Source of the DNA: Acidobacteriota bacterium
Lineage (GTDB): Bacteria > Acidobacteriota > Blastocatellia > Pyrinomonadales > Pyrinomonadaceae
Reading direction: 5' to 3'
NCBI GenBank assembly: GCA_019639175.1
Contig: JAHBSK010000004.1
Location: forward strand, 62,001 to 126,000
DNA: 64,000 bases
Shown here: in pieces, positions 9,131-16,303 of the stretch
Layout: the number at the start of each line of letters is the position of its first letter
Position numbering within the stretch: position 1 is the first letter of the stretch
Notes under the pieces: model-generated
Databases searched by the model: none
What the model saw: the letters and a program-made list of their open reading frames with translations, nothing else
Told to the model about the DNA's origin: nothing
Program-made: the position numbers and the translations under genes

Positions 9131-9171
9131 GGCTTTGGTCTTTGGTCTTTGGTCTTTGGTCTTTGGTCTTT
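9131..9171. repeat. Tandem heptamer tract GTCTTTG
   Basis: Nearly six copies of a 7-bp unit (GTCTTTG, first unit GGCTTTG) lie just upstream of fabI. They are followed by a TTTTTCACTTTTTCACT-type tract to 9219. The same heptamer recurs at 45266-45286 and in a longer array at 35282-35394. Confidence 0.9.
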
Positions 9172-9216
9172 ACACTTTTTAACTTCTTCACTCTTTCCCT
9201 TTTTCACTTTTTCACT

Positions 9217-9972
9217 TTAATCAGTCACATAGATCCGCTGCAGGGCCTCAAAATCCAGCAGCCTAATATCGACTTCCACGGGACATTCGCGAAATCTGTT
9301 CGCCTTTAGCCGAGAGCGGAGAGCTTCTTCATCCTCAGGCGTCAACTGAGTGACGAGGATCAGCATCAATCTGACGCGGCGTGAACCGCCCGAACTCTCG
9401 ACCGCGCCGTTCACCGAACTGACCTTGCGTATCGCCGAAGCGATGCGGTCGTCGTCAAGTTCCGGTATCACGAGAAAGGACACCTGACAACAGATGACAA
9501 GATCGTCTTTATAGATCAAAGCGTCAAACGGAATGCCTTCGACCGTGACCTGCCGCAGCACCGGGACGCGTTCTTCCTGCTGTATCTGCCGCAACGCCAG
9601 GTCTTCGGCAACGATATAGGCTGATTGAAGATCGGCGGTCTGTTCAGGCTCGACCTCCAGCAGTTTTGCAAGATTTCTGACCTCGATGTTCAGATCCTGC
9701 CGCTGAACATCAGGCAATGCGGGCCGCCAATCGGCTCCGCCTTCGCGAAGAGCGGCAAGTTTTCGGCCGAGTCCGTGCAATGTCCAAATGCAGGCAAGCG
9801 ACAACACGCCCGCAACAGCAAAGATCAGCGCCGCAGGCCATGCGGACACTGAAGCCGAATATATCAGCCCGACGGCCGAGACGATCAGCACCGCAACACC
9901 CGGCCACGAGCGATTGATGCCCAGTCCTGAACCGTCAAATGCGGCAGGAGAAGTTTCTGTTCGTTCCGCCAT
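9217..9972 (-). CDS. Membrane protein of unknown function
   Basis: I do not recognise this 251-residue family. Two hydrophobic segments (about residues 24-45 and 47-68) form an N-terminal hairpin in the membrane. A soluble domain of about 180 residues follows, with alternating acidic helices and strands, including VPVLRQVTVEGIPFDALIYKDD. It starts 11 bases after the PfkB kinase stop and is probably co-transcribed with it. Confidence 0.75.
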   Translation of the reverse strand: MAERTETSPAAFDGSGLGINRSWPGVAVLIVSAVGLIYSASVSAWPAALIFAVAGVLSLACIWTLHGLGRKLAALREGGADWRPALPDVQRQDLNIEVRNLAKLLEVEPEQTADLQSAYIVAEDLALRQIQQEERVPVLRQVTVEGIPFDALIYKDDLVICCQVSFLVIPELDDDRIASAIRKVSSVNGAVESSGGSRRVRLMLILVTQLTPEDEEALRSRLKANRFRECPVEVDIRLLDFEALQRIYVTD

Positions 9973-9983
9973 CAGTGTTCGGA

Positions 9984-10919
9984 TCAGGCATTTGCCGCTC
10001 TTTCAAAAGGAATATCGTCAAAATGGGTCATCTGCTTAAAGTCGCGAAAGCGCCGGTTTATCTCATCGTATCCGAGAGCATCGACGCGTTCGGTGCCGAA
10101 TTTTTCGACATTGAACGACGCCATGACCGAGCCATAGACCATCGCACGGCGAAGCGTTTCGTCGTTTATCTCGTTTTGAGCCGAAAGATAGCCCATGAAA
10201 CCACCCGCGAAGGTATCGCCTGCACCGGTCGGATCAAAAACGCTTTCGAGCGGATACGCCGGGGCGGCAAAATAGCCGTCTTTTGTAAAGAGGGTCGCTC
10301 CGTATTCGCCGCGTTTGATGACGACAGCTTTCAGGCCGTATTCCATTATCTTTTTCGCGGCTTTGTAGATGCTCGGCTCGTCGGTCAGCTGGCGTGCTTC
10401 GGCATCGTTGATGATGATGCAATCGACGACCTTGATGGTCTCGATAACTGCATCTTTCATCGACGATATCCAGAAATTCATCGTGTCCATTGCCGCAAAT
10501 TTGGCATCAGCACACTGTTCGCGGACACCTTTTTGCAGCATCGGCAGAATGTTTGCCAAAAAGAGAAAGTCTGCTGATCTGGAATTATCGGAAAGCTTCG
10601 GATCGAACGTCTCAAACACGTTCAACTGTGTGTCGAGCGTGTGAGCCGTGTTCATATCATAATCGTAACGGCCTTTCCAAAAGAATGTCCTGCCGTCAGC
10701 GACGACTTCGATGTCGTCCGTGTTTATATTATGACGCTTGAAAACATCCCATTCGGCCTTGCCAAAATCGCCGCCGACCACGCCGACCGCATTTACCTCA
10801 GTAAAAAAGCTCGCCGACAGCCCAAAGTGCGTAGCCGCACCGCCCAAAACCTTGTCACGCTTGCCAAACGGCGTCTCCAACGCATCAAACGCAACAGAAC
10901 CAACCACTGTTAAAGACAT
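9984..10919 (-). CDS. PfkB family carbohydrate kinase
   Basis: A 311-residue ribokinase-fold kinase. The N terminus TVVGSVAFDALETPFG and the C-terminal anion-hole/catalytic motif DPTGAGDTFAGGFMGYL are clear. A GGAATHFG substrate-side motif lies near residue 27. The sugar or nucleoside substrate cannot be fixed from sequence. It is upstream of a membrane protein gene and is followed on its 5' side by a repeat shared with the DUF5678 gene. Confidence 0.9.
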   Translation of the reverse strand: MSLTVVGSVAFDALETPFGKRDKVLGGAATHFGLSASFFTEVNAVGVVGGDFGKAEWDVFKRHNINTDDIEVVADGRTFFWKGRYDYDMNTAHTLDTQLNVFETFDPKLSDNSRSADFLFLANILPMLQKGVREQCADAKFAAMDTMNFWISSMKDAVIETIKVVDCIIINDAEARQLTDEPSIYKAAKKIMEYGLKAVVIKRGEYGATLFTKDGYFAAPAYPLESVFDPTGAGDTFAGGFMGYLSAQNEINDETLRRAMVYGSVMASFNVEKFGTERVDALGYDEINRRFRDFKQMTHFDDIPFERAANA

Positions 10920-10966
10920 TTATTAAAGTTTCTCCGAAAAAAGATGATCGTGAAAATTACAATCTT

Positions 10967-10998
10967 TTATTTTACACGTCACTGCGGATTTTTGCGAT
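10967..10998. repeat. 32-bp direct repeat, left copy
   Basis: TTATTTTACACGTCACTGCG and the next 12 bases match 11771-11802 at 30 of 32 positions. The two copies bracket the retropepsin/DUF5678 pair. Read on the minus strand each copy ends in TGTAAAATAA and lies upstream of a minus-strand gene, so it could instead be a repeated promoter with a TAAAAT -10 element. Confidence 0.75.
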
Positions 10999-11016
10999 TG
11001 CAAAGTGAAGATTAGG

Positions 11017-11421
11017 TTACGAGTATTTGCTTAGGTAAAGTTTGCCTTCGTAATCGACCAGTCCCATTCTGATGAGTTCATGCCAGCCGTGTCTTCCGAG
11101 AATGTTTCTGCGGATATTCTCATCTTCAGCGAAAAAGGCCAGCGAATCAAATTCCAGATCAGCTACTTCTAGCCCGACGCGGAAGCCAAATGCGTTAAAT
11201 GTTCCGGTAGCCGTACTGATCTTCAGAAAGATGCCTGATTCAATATCAAGCCCAAGCGATTCACCGTGCGATCTTTCAAAAACGCATACGCTTGAGCCTG
11301 TATCGATCTTCGCGGGGAAAGTCGTTGTCACATCGGAGAAACCGATCGTCGTTTCGATCGTGATGCCCGTAAGGCCGTGGTCGTACCGGATCAGGCGGTC
11401 GAATTCAAGCAGATGCGGCAT
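11017..11421 (-). CDS. Retropepsin-like (clan AA) aspartic protease candidate
   Basis: A 134-residue protein with the single-lobe aspartic protease motif KIDTGSSVCVF (about residues 37-47). This is followed by hydrophobic strands and a C-terminal ILGRHGWHELIRMGLVDY, where the ILG and following hydrophobics fit the second retropepsin signature. Such proteins dimerise to form the active site. It begins 3 bases after the DUF5678 stop, so translation is probably coupled. Substrate unknown. Confidence 0.8.
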   Translation of the reverse strand: MPHLLEFDRLIRYDHGLTGITIETTIGFSDVTTTFPAKIDTGSSVCVFERSHGESLGLDIESGIFLKISTATGTFNAFGFRVGLEVADLEFDSLAFFAEDENIRRNILGRHGWHELIRMGLVDYEGKLYLSKYS

Positions 11422-11424
11422 CTA

Positions 11425-11763
11425 TTACCAACCTCCGAAAACTTCGTCCGTTTCTGAAAAAACATAGGTCACGAATGCGTTGGGGAAGCCATTTTTGGCT
11501 GCCGCATCTTTTGCCTCGGCAAAGGTTGCACCGACGCCGGCCAATTCCGAGCCTTCGAGCGCCACATATTTGTGCGCGTATTTTTCACGGTTTGTTTTAA
11601 GCCATTCCGTCTGGGCGTGACGATCCGCATCGGAAAATATCGCTGCCGAAGAATTGCCGTTATCTTCGAGCGTGTCATGCAGAAAATCCGCAAGATCCCG
11701 TTTCGATTCCGGATCGAGCAGGACGATCTGCTGTTTTATCTGGTTCAATGTCTCGGTCTGCAT
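11425..11763 (-). CDS. DUF5678 domain protein
   Basis: A 112-residue protein. The N-terminal helix has a DPESKRDLADFLHDTLED pattern. The C-terminal half matches DUF5678: WLKTNREKYAHKYVALEGSELAGVGATFAEAKDAAAKNG. Function of the domain is unknown. It is paired with an aspartic-protease-like gene just downstream, a combination I recall seeing in other bacteria. A possible ribosome site AAGAAG precedes the start. Confidence 0.8.
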   Translation of the reverse strand: MQTETLNQIKQQIVLLDPESKRDLADFLHDTLEDNGNSSAAIFSDADRHAQTEWLKTNREKYAHKYVALEGSELAGVGATFAEAKDAAAKNGFPNAFVTYVFSETDEVFGGW

Positions 11764-11770
11764 GATCTTC

Positions 11771-11802
11771 TTATTTTACACGCCACAGCGGATTTTTGCG
11801 AT
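11771..11802. repeat. 32-bp direct repeat, right copy
   Basis: This is the second copy of the repeat at 10967-10998, ending 7 bases before the RAYT-associated REP. A weaker relative (about 19 of 24 positions) lies at 13134-13158, inside the 3' end of the VOC gene. Confidence 0.75.
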
Positions 11803-11809
11803 CAGAAAT

Positions 11810-11840
11810 GTCAGAACCGGGAGCGATAGCGACTGGGTTC
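11810..11840. repeat. REP element, 3' flank of RAYT
   Basis: GTCAGAACCGGGAGCGATAG followed by CGACTGGGTTC folds as an imperfect hairpin. Its arms are AACCgGGAGCG and CGACTGGGTT. It carries a GGAG tetranucleotide as REP units often do. It sits 2 bases after the RAYT stop codon. The same unit is found at 12473-12503, 12510-12538, 21816-21847 and 35465-35496. Confidence 0.85.
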
Positions 11841-11842
11841 TT

Positions 11843-12358
11843 TCACCACCAGTCAAAGTCAGGTAATTTGTCCCCTTGTTCGTTATTAACGTAATTGCAC
11901 GCTTCCCAAATGCTGTTTTCATTCCAAAGATTTCGCTTGCTGCCTTTGTCTGCCCAAGGTGAATGTTCGTACGGCCAAAGCTCGTCCTCACGCATCTGCC
12001 TCGTGGCATTCGCTTTCAAAGCGATCAGTGCGTTCTTGGACTTCTTCGCCCCGATGCAGATAACTACATGAACGTGGTTTGTCCGAATATTTATGGCAAG
12101 CAGCGTCCAGCCGCGTTTTTCACAAAGCTCTCTTATTGCTTTCTCGACAGATCTTCTACGCGCCGCATCCAGCGTTACCGGTGGATGCAGCAGCAATTTT
12201 TCGTTATGTTTTCGCCAATTACTGTTCGCGGCGATCCTTGGCGAGCCGTAGGCATTATTATGACGATCTATACTGCCGCGTTCGTCACCGTGAAGCCACG
12301 TGCCGTAACACCGAAAGGTAAAGAAAACAGCCAGCGGGATGTCAGTATCATTCCACAT
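11843..12358 (-). mobile_element. REP-associated tyrosine transposase (RAYT, IS200-like Y1 HUH family)
   Basis: A 171-residue single-copy-type transposase relative that recognises REP hairpins. The HUH motif is NHVHVVI (H95 and H97). The candidate catalytic tyrosine is Y156 in ACNYVNNEQG. REP copies lie directly on both sides (11810 and 12361 in one orientation, 12473 and 12510 in the other). It overlaps a 34-codon upstream frame by 11 bases. Intact, so it may still act on the dispersed REPs. Confidence 0.92.
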
Positions 12359-12452
12359 AGGTCAGAACCGTAAGTGATGGCGGACAGAAGTCTGGAGCAT
12401 CATCGTTTTTTCTATTCGAAAGTATCACTACAGTTCCGGTATCTTTTAACAT
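12348..12452 (-). CDS. Short ORF upstream of and overlapping RAYT
   Basis: A 34-codon frame starting MLKDTGTVVILSNRKNDDAP. It is preceded by AAAAGGAGAT, a strong Shine-Dalgarno 6-7 bases before the ATG. It runs through half a REP copy and stops 11 bases inside the RAYT gene (GTG GAA TGA against ATG TGG AAT). It is either a coupling leader peptide or the stub of a gene cut by REP/RAYT insertion. No family is recognised. Confidence 0.5.
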   Translation of the reverse strand: MLKDTGTVVILSNRKNDDAPDFCPPSLTVLTYVE

Positions 12453-12538
12453 GATCGTATCTCCTTTTACAAGAACCCGGTCGCTACCGCTCCCGGTTCT
12501 GACCTGCCTACCCGGTCGTTATCGCTCACGGTTCTGAC
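12361..12538. repeat. REP cluster on the 5' side of RAYT
   Basis: A half REP (12361-12378, GTCAGAACCGTAAGTGAT) abuts the RAYT start. Two further REP units are in the opposite orientation at 12473-12503 and 12510-12538, spaced 6 bases apart. The second differs from the first at several stem positions. The arrangement resembles the paired REPs of a BIME. Confidence 0.82.
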
Positions 12539-12652
12539 TTGTCAAAATACCTAAAAATTTTGACCTACTATCAGCTTTTTTTTCGCCTTATTCAGCAGTC
12601 GGAAAAATAACGTGGTTTTCTAAAAATTTCTGGGAAAGGAGTGAATTTAAAT

Positions 12653-13132
12653 ATGGCATGGTGGTGGAGCAAAAAGGTCACAAAAGCAAGTTTGATAGAA
12701 ACATTGCATCAGGCGGCGCAATTGGTTGAAAAATATCAAAATTATGAATTTGGTATTTGCAACCTGTTGCCAAATCGGGTGAAAGAGAAGATCCAGGAAG
12801 CCTCAAAATTCGTCAAAGGCCTCAATGAAGTTACGGTCTTTTATGAGGACATGGAAAAAGCCTATGTCGCCCTCACGGTTTTGAACAACGTGAAAACCGC
12901 AAAAGACCCGGAGATGGCAGCCAAAGCATACGGACAACTGCTGCAGTCTTTTGGGACGGTTGTCGGTAAACTCCCTTCTCCGGCCAGTGTTTATGCAAGG
13001 CCGTTGACAGAAGTAGGCAGCAGATTTGAAAAAATTGTCGGAACATTGATGCCTTCGGCACACGGAAGCGGCCTTGATAACGACCTGAAGGATTTCCTGG
13101 CAGGCGGCCAGAAATTCATCAACGGGATCTGA
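12653..13132 (+). CDS. Hypothetical protein
   Basis: A 159-residue, mostly helical protein starting MAWWWSKKVTKASLIETLHQ. I do not recognise the family. No signal peptide or membrane segment is evident. The ATG at 12653 follows AAAGGAG by 11 bases; a GTG at 12641 is in frame but overlaps that site. The 3' end overlaps the convergent VOC gene by 14 bases. Confidence 0.65.
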   Translation: MAWWWSKKVTKASLIETLHQAAQLVEKYQNYEFGICNLLPNRVKEKIQEASKFVKGLNEVTVFYEDMEKAYVALTVLNNVKTAKDPEMAAKAYGQLLQSFGTVVGKLPSPASVYARPLTEVGSRFEKIVGTLMPSAHGSGLDNDLKDFLAGGQKFINGI

Positions 13133-13526
13133 CCCGCCACGGCGGATCTTTGCGGTTTTTGGCGGCGTGAAAGAGGCATATCCTGTTTCCGTTCGGGTCG
13201 CGGAGATATGCTTCGCGCCAGAGCCATTCGCGGTCGGTCGGCGGCTGATCAAACTCGATGCCGAGCGACATCAGCCGTTCGTATTCGCCGTCAAGGTCTT
13301 CGCATTCAAAATAGAGCGTGATGGTGCTGGGCGGCACATTCGCCGTCGGTTGCGTTTCCGCCTTGGCGTCGGCTTGGCTGATCGACAGGGTTGAGTTCCC
13401 GTCAGGACATTCGAGCCGGGCATATCGCGGCAGCGAATCGACGATCAGCCTCAGGCCGAGCATCTGAAAAAAGCCCGCCGTTTCGGCAGGCTTTTCCGTG
13501 TAAATGGTTATCTGATTCAGGTCCAC
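13119..13526 (-). CDS. VOC (glyoxalase/bleomycin-resistance) family protein
   Basis: A 135-residue vicinal-oxygen-chelate fold protein. It has two beta-alpha-beta-beta-beta halves, starting LNQITIYTEKPAETAGFFQMLGL and ending AYLRDPNGNRICLFH. Substrate unknown. A perfect terminator-like hairpin lies in codons 12-20. The 3' end, coding NRKDPPWRV, resembles the 32-bp repeat near the retropepsin pair. Confidence 0.88.
   Translation of the reverse strand: MDLNQITIYTEKPAETAGFFQMLGLRLIVDSLPRYARLECPDGNSTLSISQADAKAETQPTANVPPSTITLYFECEDLDGEYERLMSLGIEFDQPPTDREWLWREAYLRDPNGNRICLFHAAKNRKDPPWRVRSR
13467..13491 (-). terminator. Terminator-like hairpin inside the VOC coding start
   Basis: On the minus strand GCCTGCCG, loop AAA and CGGCGGGC (8 bp including one G-T pair) are followed directly by TTTTTT. 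It lies about 35-60 bases after the VOC start codon. It has the form of an intrinsic terminator or attenuator, but the bases also encode the ordinary VOC helix KPAETAGFF. Its activity is uncertain. Confidence 0.45.
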
Positions 13527-13532
13527 GGATAT

Positions 13533-13988
13533 TTATTTGTCAGGATCGAGTTCTTTCAGGACGCGCTCGGCGTCGTCCCTGTATTTACTGTCCGGCCTGC
13601 GTTCGATCATCAGGTTCAGATAAGCTACGGCGTCTTCTTTTAGCTTTTGCGGATCGTATTTTTCGCGTTCGCGTTCGAGCTTCAGGTTGACCTTTTGCTT
13701 ACCTTCATTTTTGGAAAGATAATAGCTGCTCATCCCGGCCAGATAGAGAAATTCGTCCATCTTGGAAAAAGTGGGATAGGCCGCATACGTTTCCTCAAAC
13801 CGTCCCAAAACCTGCTTATACGCCTTTCTCGCGGGACCGAACGCCTGCCATGCCACGTCAAGATTATGCTTCGCGTCAGCCTCCAGCATAGGATCGCGGT
13901 CAATCGCCTGCTCGATATTGCGCTGAGCAACTACGGTTGATGCACCGAAGATCACGGCCAAAATTGAAAAAATGACTAAGTGTTTCAC
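13533..13988 (-). CDS. Exported TPR-like protein, BamD-type repeats
   Basis: This 151-residue protein begins with a signal peptide (LVIFSILAVIFGASTVVAQ). It then has two or three helical repeats of the tetratricopeptide/BamD kind, ending AVAYLNLMIERRPDSKYRDDAERVLKEL. There is no lipobox cysteine, so it is probably periplasmic. It starts 59 bases after the small coiled-coil gene stop and ends 6 bases before the VOC gene. Confidence 0.75.
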   Translation of the reverse strand: MKHLVIFSILAVIFGASTVVAQRNIEQAIDRDPMLEADAKHNLDVAWQAFGPARKAYKQVLGRFEETYAAYPTFSKMDEFLYLAGMSSYYLSKNEGKQKVNLKLEREREKYDPQKLKEDAVAYLNLMIERRPDSKYRDDAERVLKELDPDK

Positions 13989-14047
13989 TTTTATAAAGAT
14001 GATTGGAACCAGGTAATGGTTTGCTGATGTAAGCTCGGCGATCTGCG

Positions 14048-14296
14048 TTATTTGGTTCTCTTCTTCGGCGACAGTTTCTTTTTTGGTTTTGGATCGAGGT
14101 CAAGCTTTAAAAGAATTTTGTCACGTTCATGAGCTTCGTTTTCGCGGACACGCTGGATCTCAAAGGCGAGACGCTCTACATAAAGCATTATCTCGTCGTT
14201 TCTCTTCTTAAGTTCTTTGATCTCTTCGGAATTTCTACGAGAAAGTTCAAGAACAAAAACCAGATCTTTGAGGCCCTGAAATAATTTTTCCCACAT
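14048..14296 (-). CDS. Small coiled-coil protein, second gene of cassette copy 2
   Basis: An 82-residue protein with hydrophobic N-terminal helix MWEKLFQGLKDLVFVLEL. A heptad-patterned coiled coil follows (EEIKELKKRNDEIMLYVERL, then FEIQRVRENEAHERDKILLKL). The tail is Lys-rich. It is homologous to the protein at 14820-15119 at both ends (MW-x2-F start; ER-x-KI-x-LKL and KK tail). It follows its partner by 5 bases without its own ribosome site, so it is probably coupled. Function unknown. Confidence 0.75.
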   Translation of the reverse strand: MWEKLFQGLKDLVFVLELSRRNSEEIKELKKRNDEIMLYVERLAFEIQRVRENEAHERDKILLKLDLDPKPKKKLSPKKRTK

Positions 14297-14301
14297 TGGA
14301 A

Positions 14302-14511
14302 TTAATACGATTCAAGCTTCTCAACAGCACGCTTCATTCTTTCAAACGAACGGTCATTTGACTTCCTCAACCGGTCAATTTCTTTGTAAGTCTGTTTTGC
14401 GGCAAGATTACTCTCACGCAGCCGTTTCAAAAGAGCATCCAGCTCACGCTCATACGCCGCCATTTTTGTTTTTGACAATTTTGGCAATCCGTTAGTAAGT
14501 GTCTCTTGCAT
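14302..14511 (-). CDS. Small coiled-coil protein, first gene of cassette copy 2
   Basis: A 69-residue, highly charged helix (YERELDALLKRLRESNLAAK, then YKEIDRLRKSND). It has GGAGG 5 bases before the ATG. It aligns weakly with the 67-residue protein at 15119-15322, sharing Y-x-RE, the QT-x-KEID motif and a basic C terminus. It lies just downstream of a fragment of the mtnP 3' end, as its paralogue lies downstream of intact mtnP. Confidence 0.75.
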   Translation of the reverse strand: MQETLTNGLPKLSKTKMAAYERELDALLKRLRESNLAAKQTYKEIDRLRKSNDRSFERMKRAVEKLESY

Positions 14512-14541
14512 AAGAACCTCCGTTATACATCAGATACTATA

Positions 14542-14643
14542 TCATTTCTTCGAGTATTTCCCGATTATTGCTTCAAGTTTTTTGGCGGTTTCAGCGGGCC
14601 AGTGTTCTTTGTGGGTGAAGATCGCGTTTTTGATAGCTTCTCG
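14542..14643 (-). pseudogene. Fragment of an mtnP 3' end (last 33 codons)
   Basis: The frame [20 protein letters not shown] and onward to GKYSKK and TGA repeats the last part of the mtnP protein, which ends GKYAS. The bases differ mainly at third codon positions (for example GCA to GCG, ATA to ATC, GAG to GAA). The fragment therefore diverged while still under selection as a gene. Nothing upstream of it is a readable mtnP. The remaining 14644-14819 holds no gene I can support. Confidence 0.88.
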
Positions 14644-14819
14644 GAATTAGTGCGGTGGCCACTTATAGAAAGTAATACTTAAACAGAAAAGATTTCCCCT
14701 AAGTCTCAGCCATTGCACGTATCTCAAGGTTTGAGGGCCGATGACAGCGTTTACTTATTAACAGAAATAGAAATGGTGTAAACAGACTAATACAGTTTAT
14801 AAAGCGGGAAAGGTTTTCT

Positions 14820-15119
14820 TTACTTTCCCTTCTTCGCGGGCAAGCGTGGCAATCTCCGCTCAAATTTAAGCATTTCGTTCTCTAATTTTAGAGTGATCTT
14901 TTCGCGCTCTTTGGATTCTTCCCGACGGATGTTTTGAATTTCATCACGAAGACGAGAATTATCCTGAATAAGCATCTGGACGATCTCAGTGAGTTTATTG
15001 ACCTTTAAGTCAGTATCACGGAGGCCGGAACGCAGTTCTGCCAAAGCAGTCTTATTTTGATCGGTTTTTTCGGATAAAACAAAAATCTCCCGAATCACTG
15101 AGAAGATCTCTTTCCACAT
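14820..15119 (-). CDS. Small coiled-coil protein, second gene of cassette copy 1
   Basis: A 99-residue protein starting MWKEIFSVIREIFVLSEKTD. A long heptad region follows (LAELRSGLRDTDLKVNKLTE). The end is KEREKITLKLENEMLKFERR plus a short Lys tail. Its ATG shares a base with the stop of the upstream gene (TAATG), so translation is coupled. Homologous to 14048-14296 but with about 17 extra residues. Function unknown. Confidence 0.78.
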   Translation of the reverse strand: MWKEIFSVIREIFVLSEKTDQNKTALAELRSGLRDTDLKVNKLTEIVQMLIQDNSRLRDEIQNIRREESKEREKITLKLENEMLKFERRLPRLPAKKGK

Positions 15120-15322
15120 TACCTTAACATGTCTTCCATTTCTTTGATCTTTTTATCAAGCCGGCGGTGCATTTTAGCAGACTCTTTTGTCATAGCGTCG
15201 ATCTCCTTCTGAGTCCGCTCCATATTCTCGTTTTTAAGGCGAATTTTCTCCAAATATTTTGCGATCTCTCGCTGATAATACTTATCAGACCGAACAATAC
15301 CTGTATCAAAGACTTGACTCAT
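15119..15322 (-). CDS. Small coiled-coil protein, first gene of cassette copy 1
   Basis: A 67-residue charged helix (KYYQREIAKYLEKIRLKNEN). The ATG at 15322 was chosen because GAGGTGA precedes it at good spacing; the ORF could extend three codons further. It begins 29 bases after the mtnP stop in the same direction. It forms a two-gene unit with 14820-15119. Confidence 0.78.
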   Translation of the reverse strand: MSQVFDTGIVRSDKYYQREIAKYLEKIRLKNENMERTQKEIDAMTKESAKMHRRLDKKIKEMEDMLR

Positions 15323-15350
15323 AAATATCACCTCACAAGATCATTTTACA

Positions 15351-16223
15351 CTAAGATGCGTATTTGCCGATTATTGCCTCAAGTTTTTTGGCGGTTTCGG
15401 CGGGCCAGTGTTCTTTGTGGGTGAATATTGCATTTTTGATGGCTTCGGCGAATTGGTTCGGCGTTTCTTTGGCGGCGACCTTTTGCACGGCGTCTTTCAG
15501 GATAAGCTGTGCGTTGCGGACGTTTTTGGTCAGATATTCGACGACCATATCTATCGTTACGGCGTCGTGGTCTTCGTGCCAGCAGTCATAGTCGGTAACG
15601 AGCGCGAGCGTCGCGTAAGCTATTTCGGCCTCGCGGGCGAGCTTTGCTTCCTGAAGGTTTGTCATGCCGATAATGTCCATTCCCCATTGGCGATAGACGT
15701 TCGATTCGGCTTTGGTCGAGAACGCCGGGCCTTCCATGCAGACGTAAGTGCCGCCGCGATGGACGTTTACGCCGACGGCCTTGCACGAAGATTCGAGAAT
15801 GTCGCCAAGCTCGTTGCAGACCGGATGAGCGAATGTAACGTGAGCGACTATACCTTCGCCAAAAAATGTAGATTCTTTTGCCCTTGCCCGCGTGCGGTCA
15901 AAGAACTGATCGGGAATGACCATATCGGTCGGTGCATATTGCTGCTGTAAACTGCCGACCGCCGACACCGACAAAATATATTCCACACCGAGCAGCTTCA
16001 TCGCATAGATATTTGCCCGATACGGAACCTCCGTCGGCAAAAATTTGTGCCCGCGTGCGTGCCGCGGCAAAAACGCGACCGTCACGCCCTCAAGCTCGCC
16101 AATGATAAACGCATCCGACGGCTCACCAAAAGGCGTCTCTACCCTTTGCTCTCTAACGTTTTGCAGTTCGGGCATCTGATACAACCCCGAACCGCCGATT
16201 ATTCCAATTTTTACTTGTTCCAT
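15351..16223 (-). CDS. mtnP: S-methyl-5'-thioadenosine phosphorylase
   Basis: At 290 residues this is a full-length enzyme. It cleaves methylthioadenosine with phosphate to adenine and methylthioribose-1-phosphate in methionine salvage. Motifs include [30 protein letters not shown] and the base/substrate region [15 protein letters not shown] followed by [18 protein letters not shown]. Adenine released here could be reused by the apt product encoded at 33.5 kb. Its 3' end is duplicated at 14542-14643. Confidence 0.96.
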   Translation of the reverse strand: MEQVKIGIIGGSGLYQMPELQNVREQRVETPFGEPSDAFIIGELEGVTVAFLPRHARGHKFLPTEVPYRANIYAMKLLGVEYILSVSAVGSLQQQYAPTDMVIPDQFFDRTRARAKESTFFGEGIVAHVTFAHPVCNELGDILESSCKAVGVNVHRGGTYVCMEGPAFSTKAESNVYRQWGMDIIGMTNLQEAKLAREAEIAYATLALVTDYDCWHEDHDAVTIDMVVEYLTKNVRNAQLILKDAVQKVAAKETPNQFAEAIKNAIFTHKEHWPAETAKKLEAIIGKYAS

Positions 16224-16303
16224 AGTAGAGAATCAGACAGTATATGCAGGATAAACATGATAAGAAAATACGATATCTTGTCTATCCTGTGTATCTTGTT
16301 GAA

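Noticed and set aside
9087..9191. N-terminal extension of FabI
   Set aside because: It runs through the GTCTTTG array. The family start is at 9086.
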